A DNA stretch of 64,000 nucleotides from DASTFP01 sp963851035 (GTDB taxonomy: Bacteria; Verrucomicrobiota; Verrucomicrobiia; Chthoniobacterales; Terrimicrobiaceae), in assembly GCA_963851035.1 (NCBI GenBank), contig CAWKNY010000009.1, positions 248,001 to 312,000 of the forward strand, written 5' to 3'. The notes under the pieces were generated by a model. The model was not told the origin of the DNA. It saw nothing but the letters and a program-made list of their open reading frames with translations, and made no database searches. Both the position numbers and the translations under genes were made by a program. Position 1 is the stretch's first letter. Each line of letters starts with the position of its first letter. This document shows positions 1-8,090 of this stretch, one piece after another.

Positions 1-174
1 GGGGCGTGGCTCATATTGAGGCGGAAGATATTGGCCCCCGCCAAGATCAAGGCGCGGAGCCTTTCAGGTGAATCAGTAGCTGGGCCGAGTGTGCAGATGA
101 TTTTGGTTTTTCGCATGGCTGTTTTGGACTTGGTGTCCGATTTTTTCGTGAAATGTGAGTGGAAAGGGCATGTT

Positions 175-1056
175 CTATTCCGCTCGTTGGCGCCGTGTAA
201 GCCAGAGCGAAAAGAAGAAGATGAGAAGCAGGAGACAACCCAAGGCGGCTCCGAAAGGCTGGTTGCGGCCCGCCGTAAACTGCTTGTAGATGACGTCTCC
301 GATGGTGGGAGGATCGCCGCCACCCATGAGATTGGTGATGGCGAACATGGCGATGGACGGAATAAAGACAAGAAGGGCGCCCGCCGCAATGCCTGGCTGG
401 GTGAGAGGGATAATGACTTGTGAAAAGGAGCGGAGCGGACCCGCTCCGAGATCGTAGGCTGCTTCAATCAAGGCACTGTCCAGACGCTCGACGCTCGTGT
501 AAATTGGCAATATCATGAACGGCAGGTAATTATAAACCAATCCCAGCACCGACGCGAATGGGGTATAAAGAACCCCAATCGGCTCCGGAATGATCTTCGC
601 CGAAACCAGGAAGGCATTTACCATTCCTTCCTTACTCAAAATCGTGATCCACGCATAGGTGCGAATGAGAAAGCTTGTCCAAAATGGTATCATGACCAGT
701 GTGAGCAGAATGTTGCGCATCCTCTCTGACGAACGCCCCACAAAGTAAGCGACCGGGTAACCGATGACTATACAGATGACCGTGGTCAGCAGGGCATAGC
801 CGACAGAGGTAAGGAGGACCTTTAGCCAGGTCCAGTCAAAGGCCCTCGCGTAGTTCTTGAGCGTGAAGGTAAACTGGATGGTCCCAAGGCCCTTCTGCTC
901 GCCCAGGCTCAGGATAACGAGCATAATTGTCGGAACGACAACAAAGAGGATTAACCAGAGAAGCAGCGGCGCGAGCACAAGCCATGCGGGAAGACCGGGC
1001 CACCGCTTGAAGGCGGCGCCGACCTGCACCGATGTTGCTCCCGCCCCGCCAGCCAT
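175..1056 (-). CDS. potB: Spermidine/putrescine ABC transporter permease PotB
   Basis: The 293-residue protein is an inner-membrane permease of the binding-protein-dependent type. About six hydrophobic segments are visible, the first near residues 25-50. The cytoplasmic EAA loop (EAAYDLGAGP) lies near residue 197, where the ATPase would dock. It pairs with PotC to form the polyamine channel. It is the last gene of a minus-strand operon potC-potD-potB: its ATG lies one base beyond the potD TGA (1058-1060). No PotA ATPase is present up to the left edge, so that gene lies outside the window or elsewhere. The family is clear; polyamine specificity is inferred from the PotD neighbour. Confidence 0.93.
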   Translation of the reverse strand: MAGGAGATSVQVGAAFKRWPGLPAWLVLAPLLLWLILFVVVPTIMLVILSLGEQKGLGTIQFTFTLKNYARAFDWTWLKVLLTSVGYALLTTVICIVIGYPVAYFVGRSSERMRNILLTLVMIPFWTSFLIRTYAWITILSKEGMVNAFLVSAKIIPEPIGVLYTPFASVLGLVYNYLPFMILPIYTSVERLDSALIEAAYDLGAGPLRSFSQVIIPLTQPGIAAGALLVFIPSIAMFAITNLMGGGDPPTIGDVIYKQFTAGRNQPFGAALGCLLLLIFFFSLWLTRRQRAE

Positions 1057-1057
1057 A

Positions 1058-2179
1058 TCATTGCGCTTTCAAGGAGGTTACCAGCTCGTCGATCTTCGTG
1101 GCTTGTTCGCCGATGTCTTTGAAGGTTTGCATGTTGGCGAGTTCGTCCGCTGTCGGGAAGCTTGCCGGATTGTTGCGCTGCGCAGGTGTGAGAAGTTCGC
1201 GCGCTGCGACGTTGGGATTCAAATACGGAAACGCCTCGGAAATTTTAGCGCTGATTTCCGGTCTAAGAATAAAGTCTATGAAGAGCTCGGCGTTCTTGAC
1301 GTGCTTGGCGGATTTCGGGATGGCAAGACTATCGATAAACAGATGTGCGCCTTCGGCGGGCACCACCCATTTGAACTTCTTGTCTTCGTTGAGCAGGATG
1401 GCGCCCTCGCCGGCCCAGACCACGCCCAACGCGACGTCCCCATTGAGCAGGGCGGTCTTTGGGCTGTCGGAATCGAAGACCTTGACCAGCGGCAGCCATT
1501 TCTCCAGGACTGGCTTGACCTTTTCCAGGTTTTCGTCGGAAACCTCATTGACGGGAATGCCGAGGCTCTCGAGGCCCCAACTGACGATTTCACGCGCGTC
1601 ATCGAGAACGACGATGTTTTTGCTGAACTTCTCTTGGAAGACGTCGTTGTAGGTCTTGATATCGTCCTGAACAAGCTCACTGTTCACGACAATGCCAACC
1701 GTTCCGGCCATATAAGGAACCGAATACTTGTTTCCCGGATCAAACGACATGCTCGTAAACTCCGGGGCGAGATTCTTCATGTTCGGAATCGCCTGGTGGT
1801 CAATCGGAGTCAGCATGCCTTCCCTGATGAGACCCTCGATCACGTACTCGCTGGGCTGGACAAGGTCGTAGGTGCCGCCGCCCGCGAAAAGCTTGGCAAG
1901 CATCTCCTCGTTCGAAGCATATGTCTCCATCGAAACCTGGATGCCGGTCTCCTTGGTGAACGCGTCGATGATCTCCTGAGGGATATACTCGGACCAGCAG
2001 AAGATGTGGACATTCTTCTCGGAATCTCCGGGGACCTCACCGGTTTGCGCAGGGGAGGCCGTCGCGGCGGGTGTGGGCGTTGCGGGTTCGCTGGCGGCCG
2101 GTTCGGGCGCCTTGCTACAGCCGGCGAGAGCCAGCGTCGCGAAGAACGCCAGCATCAAGTGACGAGCGATTTCTTTCAT
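1058..2179 (-). CDS. potD: Polyamine-binding lipoprotein PotD
   Basis: A 373-residue periplasmic solute-binding protein. The N-terminus is a lipoprotein signal with lipobox LALAGC near residues 16-21, so it should be anchored by the new N-terminal cysteine. A Pro/Ala/Thr-rich linker follows, then the PotD/PotF-type fold with the start typical of the family (FCWSEYIPQEIIDAF). It captures spermidine or putrescine and delivers it to PotB/PotC. Its ATG overlaps the potC stop in an ATGA junction (2176-2179), indicating translational coupling. Ligand preference between putrescine and spermidine cannot be read from the sequence by eye. Confidence 0.93.
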   Translation of the reverse strand: MKEIARHLMLAFFATLALAGCSKAPEPAASEPATPTPAATASPAQTGEVPGDSEKNVHIFCWSEYIPQEIIDAFTKETGIQVSMETYASNEEMLAKLFAGGGTYDLVQPSEYVIEGLIREGMLTPIDHQAIPNMKNLAPEFTSMSFDPGNKYSVPYMAGTVGIVVNSELVQDDIKTYNDVFQEKFSKNIVVLDDAREIVSWGLESLGIPVNEVSDENLEKVKPVLEKWLPLVKVFDSDSPKTALLNGDVALGVVWAGEGAILLNEDKKFKWVVPAEGAHLFIDSLAIPKSAKHVKNAELFIDFILRPEISAKISEAFPYLNPNVAARELLTPAQRNNPASFPTADELANMQTFKDIGEQATKIDELVTSLKAQ

Positions 2180-3018
2180 GAGGTTTTCCGACGGGTAAGG
2201 AACTCACTCAACAAAACAAGCACGATCGTTGCGATGACAAAAATTGTGCTCAGCGCATTGAGCTGCGGGTTGAGGCCGACCTTCGCCATCCCGTAGACCT
2301 TGAGCGGAAGTGTCTGCGATTGGGCGCCAGCGGTGAAAACCGAAACAATGTACTCGTCCAGCGAAAGCGTAAAGGACATCAGCGCACCGGCCACGATCGA
2401 CGGCATCAGGTAAGGCACGATCACAAGCCGGAAGGCTTGCGCAGGCGTAGCCCCCAGGTCCAGCGCAGCCTCTTCGAGGAAAGGATCCAGACCGTGGAGT
2501 CGGGCCTGAACACCCACCAGCACAAACGGAAAACAAAACGTCGTGTGCGCAATGATAAGCGTCGTGTATCCAAGCGGTATCTTGAAGAGATGGACAAATT
2601 CGGCGAGCAGACTCGCTCCCATCAGCACCTCGGGCATGACCATTGGTATAAAGATCAGGAACCCAATCGTGCGCTGAAACGGAAAGCGGTACCGGTAGAG
2701 CATCCACGCGCCAATCGTGCCAAGCACGGTCGCAAGAATTGTTGTCGCCGTCGCCACAATGAGGCTGTTCTGGAAGGCGGTGAGAAGGGTCCGGTTTTCC
2801 AGAAGCGCCGCGTACCACTTGAAGGAAAATCCTTCCCAGCGGATGTTGAGACGCGAGCTGTTGAAAGAAAAGCCGATCAGCAGAAGAATCGGAATGTAAA
2901 GGAATGCAAACACCAGCGCCGTCCACACCCCAAAAAACCAGCGCTGAATCCGAGCGCCCCGGTACTTCCTTGGGATGGTCTGCCGCCAGGAAGAATTCGT
3001 AGCGGCGGCCACTGCCAT
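2176..3018 (-). CDS. potC: Spermidine/putrescine ABC transporter permease PotC
   Basis: A 280-residue inner-membrane permease, the second channel half of the polyamine importer. It has an N-terminal membrane segment (near residues 25-50), four or five more, and an EAA loop (EAALDLGATPAQAF) in the C-terminal half. The ATG at 3018 is preferred; an in-frame upstream ATG at 3081 would add 21 residues of non-membrane, low-complexity sequence without a better ribosome site. It is the first gene of the operon and couples to potD by ATGA. The order C-D-B without an adjacent potA differs from the enterobacterial potABCD arrangement. Confidence 0.92.
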   Translation of the reverse strand: MAVAAATNSSWRQTIPRKYRGARIQRWFFGVWTALVFAFLYIPILLLIGFSFNSSRLNIRWEGFSFKWYAALLENRTLLTAFQNSLIVATATTILATVLGTIGAWMLYRYRFPFQRTIGFLIFIPMVMPEVLMGASLLAEFVHLFKIPLGYTTLIIAHTTFCFPFVLVGVQARLHGLDPFLEEAALDLGATPAQAFRLVIVPYLMPSIVAGALMSFTLSLDEYIVSVFTAGAQSQTLPLKVYGMAKVGLNPQLNALSTIFVIATIVLVLLSEFLTRRKTS

Positions 3019-3026
3019 AAAGTCGC

Positions 3027-3038
3027 ATTCTATAGAAT
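3027..3038. promoter_or_regulatory. 12-bp perfect palindrome before potC
   Basis: ATTCTATAGAAT is a perfect 12-base palindrome 8 bases upstream of the potC ATG, in the 188-bp divergent space between potC and the ABM gene at 3207. Its core TATAGA resembles a sigma-70 -10 element. It could be the -10 box of a very short leader or an operator. CTATAG-like words recur upstream of several other genes here. Confidence 0.3.
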
Positions 3039-3206
3039 TTCGACCATCGCGTCCAGAGTTCGCACCGGCTCGCAGTGGCAATAGCCGATGAGCAAACTCC
3101 GAGGCGCATCATTGCCCGGCCAGAGGTCGCTTTTCTTACCGATCCCACTGATCACCCGCGACCGTTTTCTCCTTTCGGTTGCAGGCCCGCCAGCTATCCT
3201 CGGCCA

Positions 3207-3512
3207 ATGCTGATTGTTCATGTGCATGTGAAAGTTAAGCCGGATTTCCTGGAGGCGTTTCGGGCGGCAACGCTAGCGAATGCGCAGGCGAGCCGCAAGG
3301 AACCGGGAATCGCCCGGTTCGACGTTCTTCAACAAGCGGACGACCCCACGCGCTTTGTCCTCTCCGAAGCCTATCGCACTCCGGAGGCTCCGGCCGCACA
3401 TAAGGAGACCGCGCACTACGCGATCTGGCGCGATACGGTCGCCGAGATGATGGCCGAACCGCGGCACAGCGTTAAATTCGCGAACGTCGACCCGCCCGAT
3501 GGACAGTATTGA
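3207..3512 (+). CDS. Antibiotic biosynthesis monooxygenase (ABM) domain protein
   Basis: A 101-residue single-domain protein of the dimeric alpha+beta barrel ABM/YgiN/LsrG class, starting MLIVHVHVKVKP. Typical features are the LEAFRAATLANAQASRKEPGIARFDV stretch (split helix and strand), FVLSEAYRTPEA, and the AHKETAHYAIW segment with its conserved histidine. Members are cofactor-free quinol monooxygenases, autoinducer-degrading isomerases or of unknown function, so the substrate is open. Start at 3207 is chosen because the ABM fold begins there. It is followed after 98 bp by an AhpD-like gene. A truncated second copy of its 3' end lies at 4855-4985. Confidence 0.85.
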   Translation: MLIVHVHVKVKPDFLEAFRAATLANAQASRKEPGIARFDVLQQADDPTRFVLSEAYRTPEAPAAHKETAHYAIWRDTVAEMMAEPRHSVKFANVDPPDGQY

Positions 3513-3610
3513 TATCTCGTCTTGAAGGCGGTGCCGCCAAGAGGCCGCAACCTGTCAGGCCGGACGCTTCCTGTTTGCCCGCTTCTCCTGCCGCTGTTAA
3601 TTACCTCACG

Positions 3611-4696
3611 ATGGCCTATTCGCTTGACCAGATCGATTGGTGCGACGTCCCCTTGTTACCGCCACGTCCTGATCCCGCATGGGAAAGGGAATCTGCGCGG
3701 CGCTTCGGCTTCGCATCAAACATGGCAATGTATCTTACCCCCGTTCGCTGGTTGATGGAGGCGGAGCAACTCGTTGAGGCCCGAGTAACGCCCGGCATCT
3801 CGGTGGCCTTACGGGCCCTGATCAGTCTGGTGGTTGCCATGGACACCTCGTGCCGGCATTGCTACGGCGCTTTTCGAAGCATGTTAAAGATCATGGGTTA
3901 CTCGGAAACAGTCGTTCGGAAACTGGAAGAGAGTCTGGCCGTAAACCAGCTGACGAAGAAGGAGCAGGCGGCTTTGGAATTTGCGCGGAAGGTCTCACGT
4001 TCCGCGCCGCGCCCATCAGAGAGCGATCTCAAGGAATTGGCGGCTCTAGGCTACTCGCCGGTAGAAATCGCGGAGATCGCTTATCTCGCTGGCATCAATG
4101 CCGCCGGCAACCGTCTCGCCACGCTTCTTGCCGTGCCTCCCGATCCCCTCGAGGAAGTTGAGGCAAACTGGTTCATGAAGCTGAAACGCCCGTTCACACG
4201 AAAGGAGTTTCAAGCGTGGCTCAGCACGGTTCCGAGCGTCTCTCATCCTCCGGCGTATTTCGGACCGGGTGCTGGGATAGTCGCGGCACTCGAGGGCTCT
4301 CCCGCAAGTGCAGCTCTCGCCACGATCCTGAGCGGGGCGTGGGCTTCGGGCATTACTTCCCGGCGCGTCAAGGCGCTGATCTTCGCGGTGATAGCGCACG
4401 GCTTGGGATGCGATGCCTGCAAAGCTGAGGCCGCCCAGGCCCTGCGGCGTGAAGATTGGACCGATGCTGAGATCGAGCACCTTTTGACCTACTTGACCTC
4501 CGAAAAACTCAATGCCTTCGAACTGAAAGTGCTGCGCTTTGCCAGGGAGACGGTCCGTTATCACACCCGTCGTCTTCAGGAGCTCGCCCAGGAGTTTGCC
4601 GCAGGCCAGGACAGGGAGGTGCTGCTCGAGATTATTGGCTTGGTCTCGTATGCGAACGGATTGGCACGCATGAGCATCATGCTCCATCGATGCTAA
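3611..4696 (+). CDS. Two-domain AhpD-like (carboxymuconolactone decarboxylase family) protein, copy 1
   Basis: A 361-residue cytosolic protein built from two AhpD/CMD-type helical domains. The first carries SCRHCYGAF (CxxC) near residues 78-86 with helix KIMGYSE following. The second carries GCDACKAEA (CxxC) in the C-terminal half, followed by a WTDAEIEHLL helix typical of the family. The CxxC pair suggests thiol peroxidase or alkylhydroperoxidase chemistry; the His of classical AhpD (CxxCxxxH) is replaced by Phe in domain 1. The ATG at 3611 is preferred; an in-frame start at 3509 adds 34 unrelated residues. A diverged full-length paralogue follows at 5037. The stop overlaps a remnant of a cyclase start, mirroring the arrangement at 6110. 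Confidence 0.85.
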   Translation: MAYSLDQIDWCDVPLLPPRPDPAWERESARRFGFASNMAMYLTPVRWLMEAEQLVEARVTPGISVALRALISLVVAMDTSCRHCYGAFRSMLKIMGYSETVVRKLEESLAVNQLTKKEQAALEFARKVSRSAPRPSESDLKELAALGYSPVEIAEIAYLAGINAAGNRLATLLAVPPDPLEEVEANWFMKLKRPFTRKEFQAWLSTVPSVSHPPAYFGPGAGIVAALEGSPASAALATILSGAWASGITSRRVKALIFAVIAHGLGCDACKAEAAQALRREDWTDAEIEHLLTYLTSEKLNAFELKVLRFARETVRYHTRRLQELAQEFAAGQDREVLLEIIGLVSYANGLARMSIMLHRC

Positions 4697-4850
4697 CGTC
4701 GGCCGCACGTTGGGCCGGTTGGTCCCGGCCCCGATCCTCGCAAACGCAGGCCTCGCCATTTTGCGCTTCCGCTTGCGAAAGCGGAACAAGCTCTCGCTAT
4801 CGCACGCGAAAAGGCCACGCTCGATCTGCAGAATCTACAGCAAGCCTGTG
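4690..4850 (+). pseudogene. Remnant: 5' end of adenylate cyclase gene (duplication relic)
   Basis: This stretch aligns with the first roughly 160 bases of the intact cyclase gene (6110 onward). It has an ATG overlapping the AhpD stop, the TCGCAAACGC and CTCGCCATTT blocks, then GCACGCGAAAA, GATCTGCAGAATCT and CAGCAAGCCT. The reading frame is broken relative to the intact gene, and similarity stops at about 4848, where the sequence passes directly into an ABM gene fragment. Only the membrane-anchor part of the cyclase is represented; the catalytic domain is absent. No product is expected. Confidence 0.8.
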
Positions 4851-4854
4851 TACA

Positions 4855-4985
4855 CCGGAGGCTCCTGCCGCACATAAAAGACCGCGCACTGCGCGATCTG
4901 GCGCAATACGGTCGCCGGGATGATGGCCGAACCGCGCCAGAGCGTTAAATTCGCCAACGTCGACCCGCCGGATGGACAGTATTGA
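4855..4985 (+). pseudogene. Remnant: 3' end of ABM monooxygenase gene (duplication relic)
   Basis: Positions 4855-4985 align with 3381-3512 of the intact ABM gene, from CCGGAGGCTC to the identical terminal GATGGACAGTATTGA. By hand alignment there are about nine substitutions and one single-base deletion (CATAAAAGACC against CATAAGGAGACC near 4875). That deletion shifts the frame. The N-terminal half of the ABM gene is missing. Together with 4690-4850 this marks the novel joint of a tandem duplication. Confidence 0.85.
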
Positions 4986-5036
4986 TCGACGCTTCCGTTT
5001 GCCGTCTTGTCCTGCAGGCTGTTAAGTAAGGCAACG

Positions 5037-6116
5037 ATGGTTTACTCGCTTGACCAGATCGATTGGTGTGAGATTCCCTTGGTAGCGCCGATGCTTGATC
5101 CGGCATGGGAGAAGGAATCCCCCAGAGGCAAAGCCACGAGCGCGGCAAAGTATCTCACGCCGGTACGCTGGCTGTTGCACTCCGAAGAACTGATGCAGGT
5201 TCGTGTCACGCCCCACGTGCCGGTGGTGTTGGGCGGCTTGATAGGCCTGGTGGTAGCCATGGATAACTCGTGCAGGCATTGCTATGGGGCCTTTCGGAGT
5301 ATGTTGAAAATCATGGGCTACTCCGAGCCGCTGATTCGGAGACTGGAAGAGAGTCTCGCCACAAACGAACTGACAAAAAAAGAGAAGGCCGCGCTTGAAT
5401 TCGCACGCAAGGTTTCGCGTTCGGCGCCGCCCCCGTCCGAAAACGATCTTCAGGAACTCACAGCGGCAGGCTTTTCTGCCATCGAAATCGCTGAGATTGC
5501 TTATCTGGCCGGGATCAACGCCTGCGGCAACCGGTTCGCCACACTGCTCGCCTTGCCACCTGATCCCTTGGAGGAGGTCGAGGCAAATTGGTTCACCAAG
5601 CTGAAGCGGCCATTCTCACGCAAGGACTTTCGCGCGTCAGCCTCGCGCGTTTTCAACCTCCCATCTCCCGCGGACTATGCCGGCCCGGGCAGGGGAATCC
5701 TCGAGGCGCTCAAGGGCTCTCCGGCCGAGGCAGCTCTCGCCACCGTCCTCAGCGGCGCCTGGAATTCCCGCATTACTTCCCGGCGTGTCAAAGCACTCAT
5801 CTTCGCTGTGGTGGCACACGGCTTGGATTGTGACGCCTGCGAAGTAGAGGCCGCCCAAGCTCTGCGAGGCGAGGGATGGACTGATGCGGAGATCGAGCAC
5901 CTCTTAAGGTACCTTGCCTCTGAAAAACTCGATCCCTTCGAGCAAAGAGTCCTGCACTTCGCCCGGGAGACCGTCCGCTATCAGACCCGGCGCCTCCAGC
6001 AGCTCGCTCAGGATTTCGCGACAGGTCTCGAGCGGGATGTCCTGCTCGAGATCATCGGGCTGGTCGCGCACGCCAATGGCCTCGCGCGCATGAGCATCAT
6101 GCTCCATCGATGTTGA
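5037..6116 (+). CDS. Two-domain AhpD-like (carboxymuconolactone decarboxylase family) protein, copy 2
   Basis: A 359-residue paralogue of the gene at 3611, collinear over its whole length. It has the same opening (YSLDQIDWC), SCRHCYGAF in domain 1 and DCDACEVEA in domain 2, and the shared C-terminus ANGLARMSIMLHRC. Differences are spread evenly and many are synonymous, so both copies look to have been under selection since duplication. The ATG at 5037 matches the start of copy 1. The stop overlaps the cyclase ATG (6110-6116), implying translational coupling and a shared mRNA. Likely a CxxC thiol-dependent peroxidase-like protein; the physiological oxidant is unknown. Confidence 0.85.
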   Translation: MVYSLDQIDWCEIPLVAPMLDPAWEKESPRGKATSAAKYLTPVRWLLHSEELMQVRVTPHVPVVLGGLIGLVVAMDNSCRHCYGAFRSMLKIMGYSEPLIRRLEESLATNELTKKEKAALEFARKVSRSAPPPSENDLQELTAAGFSAIEIAEIAYLAGINACGNRFATLLALPPDPLEEVEANWFTKLKRPFSRKDFRASASRVFNLPSPADYAGPGRGILEALKGSPAEAALATVLSGAWNSRITSRRVKALIFAVVAHGLDCDACEVEAAQALRGEGWTDAEIEHLLRYLASEKLDPFEQRVLHFARETVRYQTRRLQQLAQDFATGLERDVLLEIIGLVAHANGLARMSIMLHRC

Positions 6117-6907
6117 CTGCGACAACGCGCTGGATCGGAATTGCCGCGGCCTCAATTTTCGCAAACGCGGTCCTTGCCATTTCGTTCTCCCGCATGAGAA
6201 GGAGAGCGGAGTTCCTCGCAATTGCACGCGAAAAAGCTACCCTTGATCTTCAGAATCTGCAGCAGGCCTTTCACCAGTTCGCACCGCAGCGCGTCGTCGA
6301 AGAGCTGATCAAAAGCGGCGTCTCCACCTCAGGCGAGATACGCGAAGTCACAGTGCTCTTCGCAGACATTGTCGAGTTTACCGCCCTGAGCGAAACGCTG
6401 AACCCGGAGACCCTCGTGCGCATGCTCAATGGCTACTTTGAAGCAGCCAGCACCGCCGTGACACACCATGGCGGCCACGTCGCCAAGTTCATTGGCGATG
6501 GCGTCATGGCCATTTTCGGTGCGCCAGAGAGTAATGCGTGGCATTCGATGGATGCCGTGATCGCCGCGCTTTCCATGCGCGAGGCTGTCGGCAGATACAA
6601 CCAGGAGCTGAGCAAGCAAGGCCTTCCGCCGCTCGATGTGCGCGTCGGAGTCCACAAGGGAACCGTGGTCGCAGGCGTCGTCGGTTCGAGTGAGAATCTG
6701 GAATACACCGTCATCGGCGACGTGGTGAATACCGCGGCTCGCATCGAAAGCCTCACGCGCAAGCACGCCGTCGATATCCTGATCAGCGCCGATGTCCGGC
6801 CTGCGCTTGACGGACGATTCAAGCTGCGTCAGCTGCCGCCGGAATACGTCAAGGGAAAAGCCGATCCGGTCGTGACCTTCGCCGTAGAGGCTTTTCGAAG
6901 CGACTAA
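6110..6907 (+). CDS. Class III adenylate cyclase with N-terminal membrane anchor
   Basis: A 265-residue protein. One hydrophobic helix (about residues 7-27) is followed by a short amphipathic linker and a complete class III cyclase domain (about 75-255). Visible catalytic residues are metal-binding Asp86 (FADIVEF) and Asp130 (FIGDGVMAIFG), adenine-specifying Lys126 and Asp204 (VIGDVVNTAAR), and transition-state Asn207 and Arg211. The K/D pair predicts ATP rather than GTP as substrate. No separate sensor domain is present, so input would come through the membrane segment or a partner. It overlaps the AhpD-like stop by 7 bases. A relic of its 5' end sits at 4690-4850. Confidence 0.92.
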   Translation: MLTATTRWIGIAAASIFANAVLAISFSRMRRRAEFLAIAREKATLDLQNLQQAFHQFAPQRVVEELIKSGVSTSGEIREVTVLFADIVEFTALSETLNPETLVRMLNGYFEAASTAVTHHGGHVAKFIGDGVMAIFGAPESNAWHSMDAVIAALSMREAVGRYNQELSKQGLPPLDVRVGVHKGTVVAGVVGSSENLEYTVIGDVVNTAARIESLTRKHAVDILISADVRPALDGRFKLRQLPPEYVKGKADPVVTFAVEAFRSD

Positions 6908-7554
6908 GCAAAATTCGGCTCAAGAGGTCGTCAAGCTGCCTCGATCAGCGGGTCGGATTCGCTGGGCCTGAGGCTCGATCGGCGACCCGAAACTAAGTAG
7001 CAGCAGGAAGCGAAAATCAGCCTGCGCAGCGGGTGTCCCCCGGAGCGGTGCGGGAGCGACGCCGCCGCGAAGGGCTTCCACCTCAGCAGTGTTGAGTTCG
7101 ATAAATTGACACGTCTTCCTAATTGTCTTCTCCGCGTTTCACGACGCCGGCAATCAACGTCCTCATTTACAAGCATAGCTCGAAATCAATTGTTGAAGAT
7201 GCAGAGTGACGAGAGCTCATTCCGAGTTTGTAAACGACTTGAAAAGCGCGTTGACCTGGCCAATTCATAAATCCATCGCGAACGCTAAGGCCGTCTTCCC
7301 TTTTGCAATCAGCCACTGTGCGAGAAGCACTGCTTCGAGTGCTCTCACCCTCATCCGCAAACGGCTAATCCTAAGCGCTAAGAAAGCAAGGGAGGCTGAT
7401 TTATCGGAATCATCCGCCCGCCGTCAAGCCGCTTCAGAAAACAGAGGCTTATGGTTCTAGCAAACAAGCTGATCATAAATGCGACATGTAGCGCCTTGCC
7501 GCGGGCAAATAGGTGTCGACCTTCACAAGGCTTCAGTCTATAGGATTCAGCTGA
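6908..7554. other. Intergenic, no gene recognised
   Basis: About 650 bases between the cyclase and a decayed secreted-protein gene. Short open frames on both strands have no recognisable domain, no ribosome site and no signal peptide. CTATAGG at 7538-7544, just upstream of the ATG at 7555, resembles a -10 element. Confidence 0.5.
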
Positions 7555-8090
7555 ATGAAGGTTTTGCGTTTGCTGTGGTTGGTGCCGCTGACCGCCCTGG
7601 GCGAAGACATCAAGCCGTTCGACCGGCTCGGCAAGGACAACGTAACGATTCGTGCCCAGCATATCAGCGGTGGCAGCTCAACTGATTATAGTTATAAGAC
7701 GTCTTGGGGGAGCTACGTCAGGACGGTCAAATCCTTTAAGGATATCGAGGTTACGATTGCCGCAGCCGCGAAAGGAGAAACATCCGCTCAAGTTGGAGTT
7801 CTTCTTTGTCATCAAGGGAGACCATCGCCATGCGAAACGGGCTGGTGAAATGGACTTTCCGGAAGGCGAAGGCAGCGCCGTGTTCAGCACCTCAGCTCGT
7901 CAAAGCCAGCAATGATTTGTCTTTGTCGGCACCTATGCCCAGTTCGGCGAAAAGGTCGAGGGATGGCTGGTTCGGGCTTTGAAAAGTGGTCAAATCGTGG
8001 TGTCGCCGCTTCCGCACCGAGCCTCGAGGAAACCGCAGCCAATCCGGAGCGCCTGAATCTCCTCCTGGCCTCCTCCTGCGCAAAGCGCGC
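7555..8090 (+). pseudogene. Decayed secreted protein gene (two frameshifts, one stop)
   Basis: Reading starts at ATG 7555 with a plausible signal peptide (MKVLRLLWLVPLTALGED) and continues to about IEVTIAAAAKG. Near 7770-7785 coherent sequence moves to the next frame (KLEFFFVIKGDHRHAK, then MDFPEGEGSAVFST). It meets an in-frame TGA at 7913-7915, then resumes as FVGTYAQFGEKVEGWLVRAL. Near 8005 it moves frame again into APSLEETAANPERLNLLLA. Joined, this gives one continuous secreted protein of roughly 170-180 residues, so the locus is a pseudogene. The family resembles uncharacterised secreted proteins; no function is assigned. A CTATAGG word at 7538 may be its old promoter. Confidence 0.7.

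Noticed and set aside
857..2296. Long plus-strand open frame (479 codons) opposite potB and potD
   Set aside because: It lies antisense to two well-supported transport genes, has no domain and no ribosome site; it is a by-product of high GC codon use.
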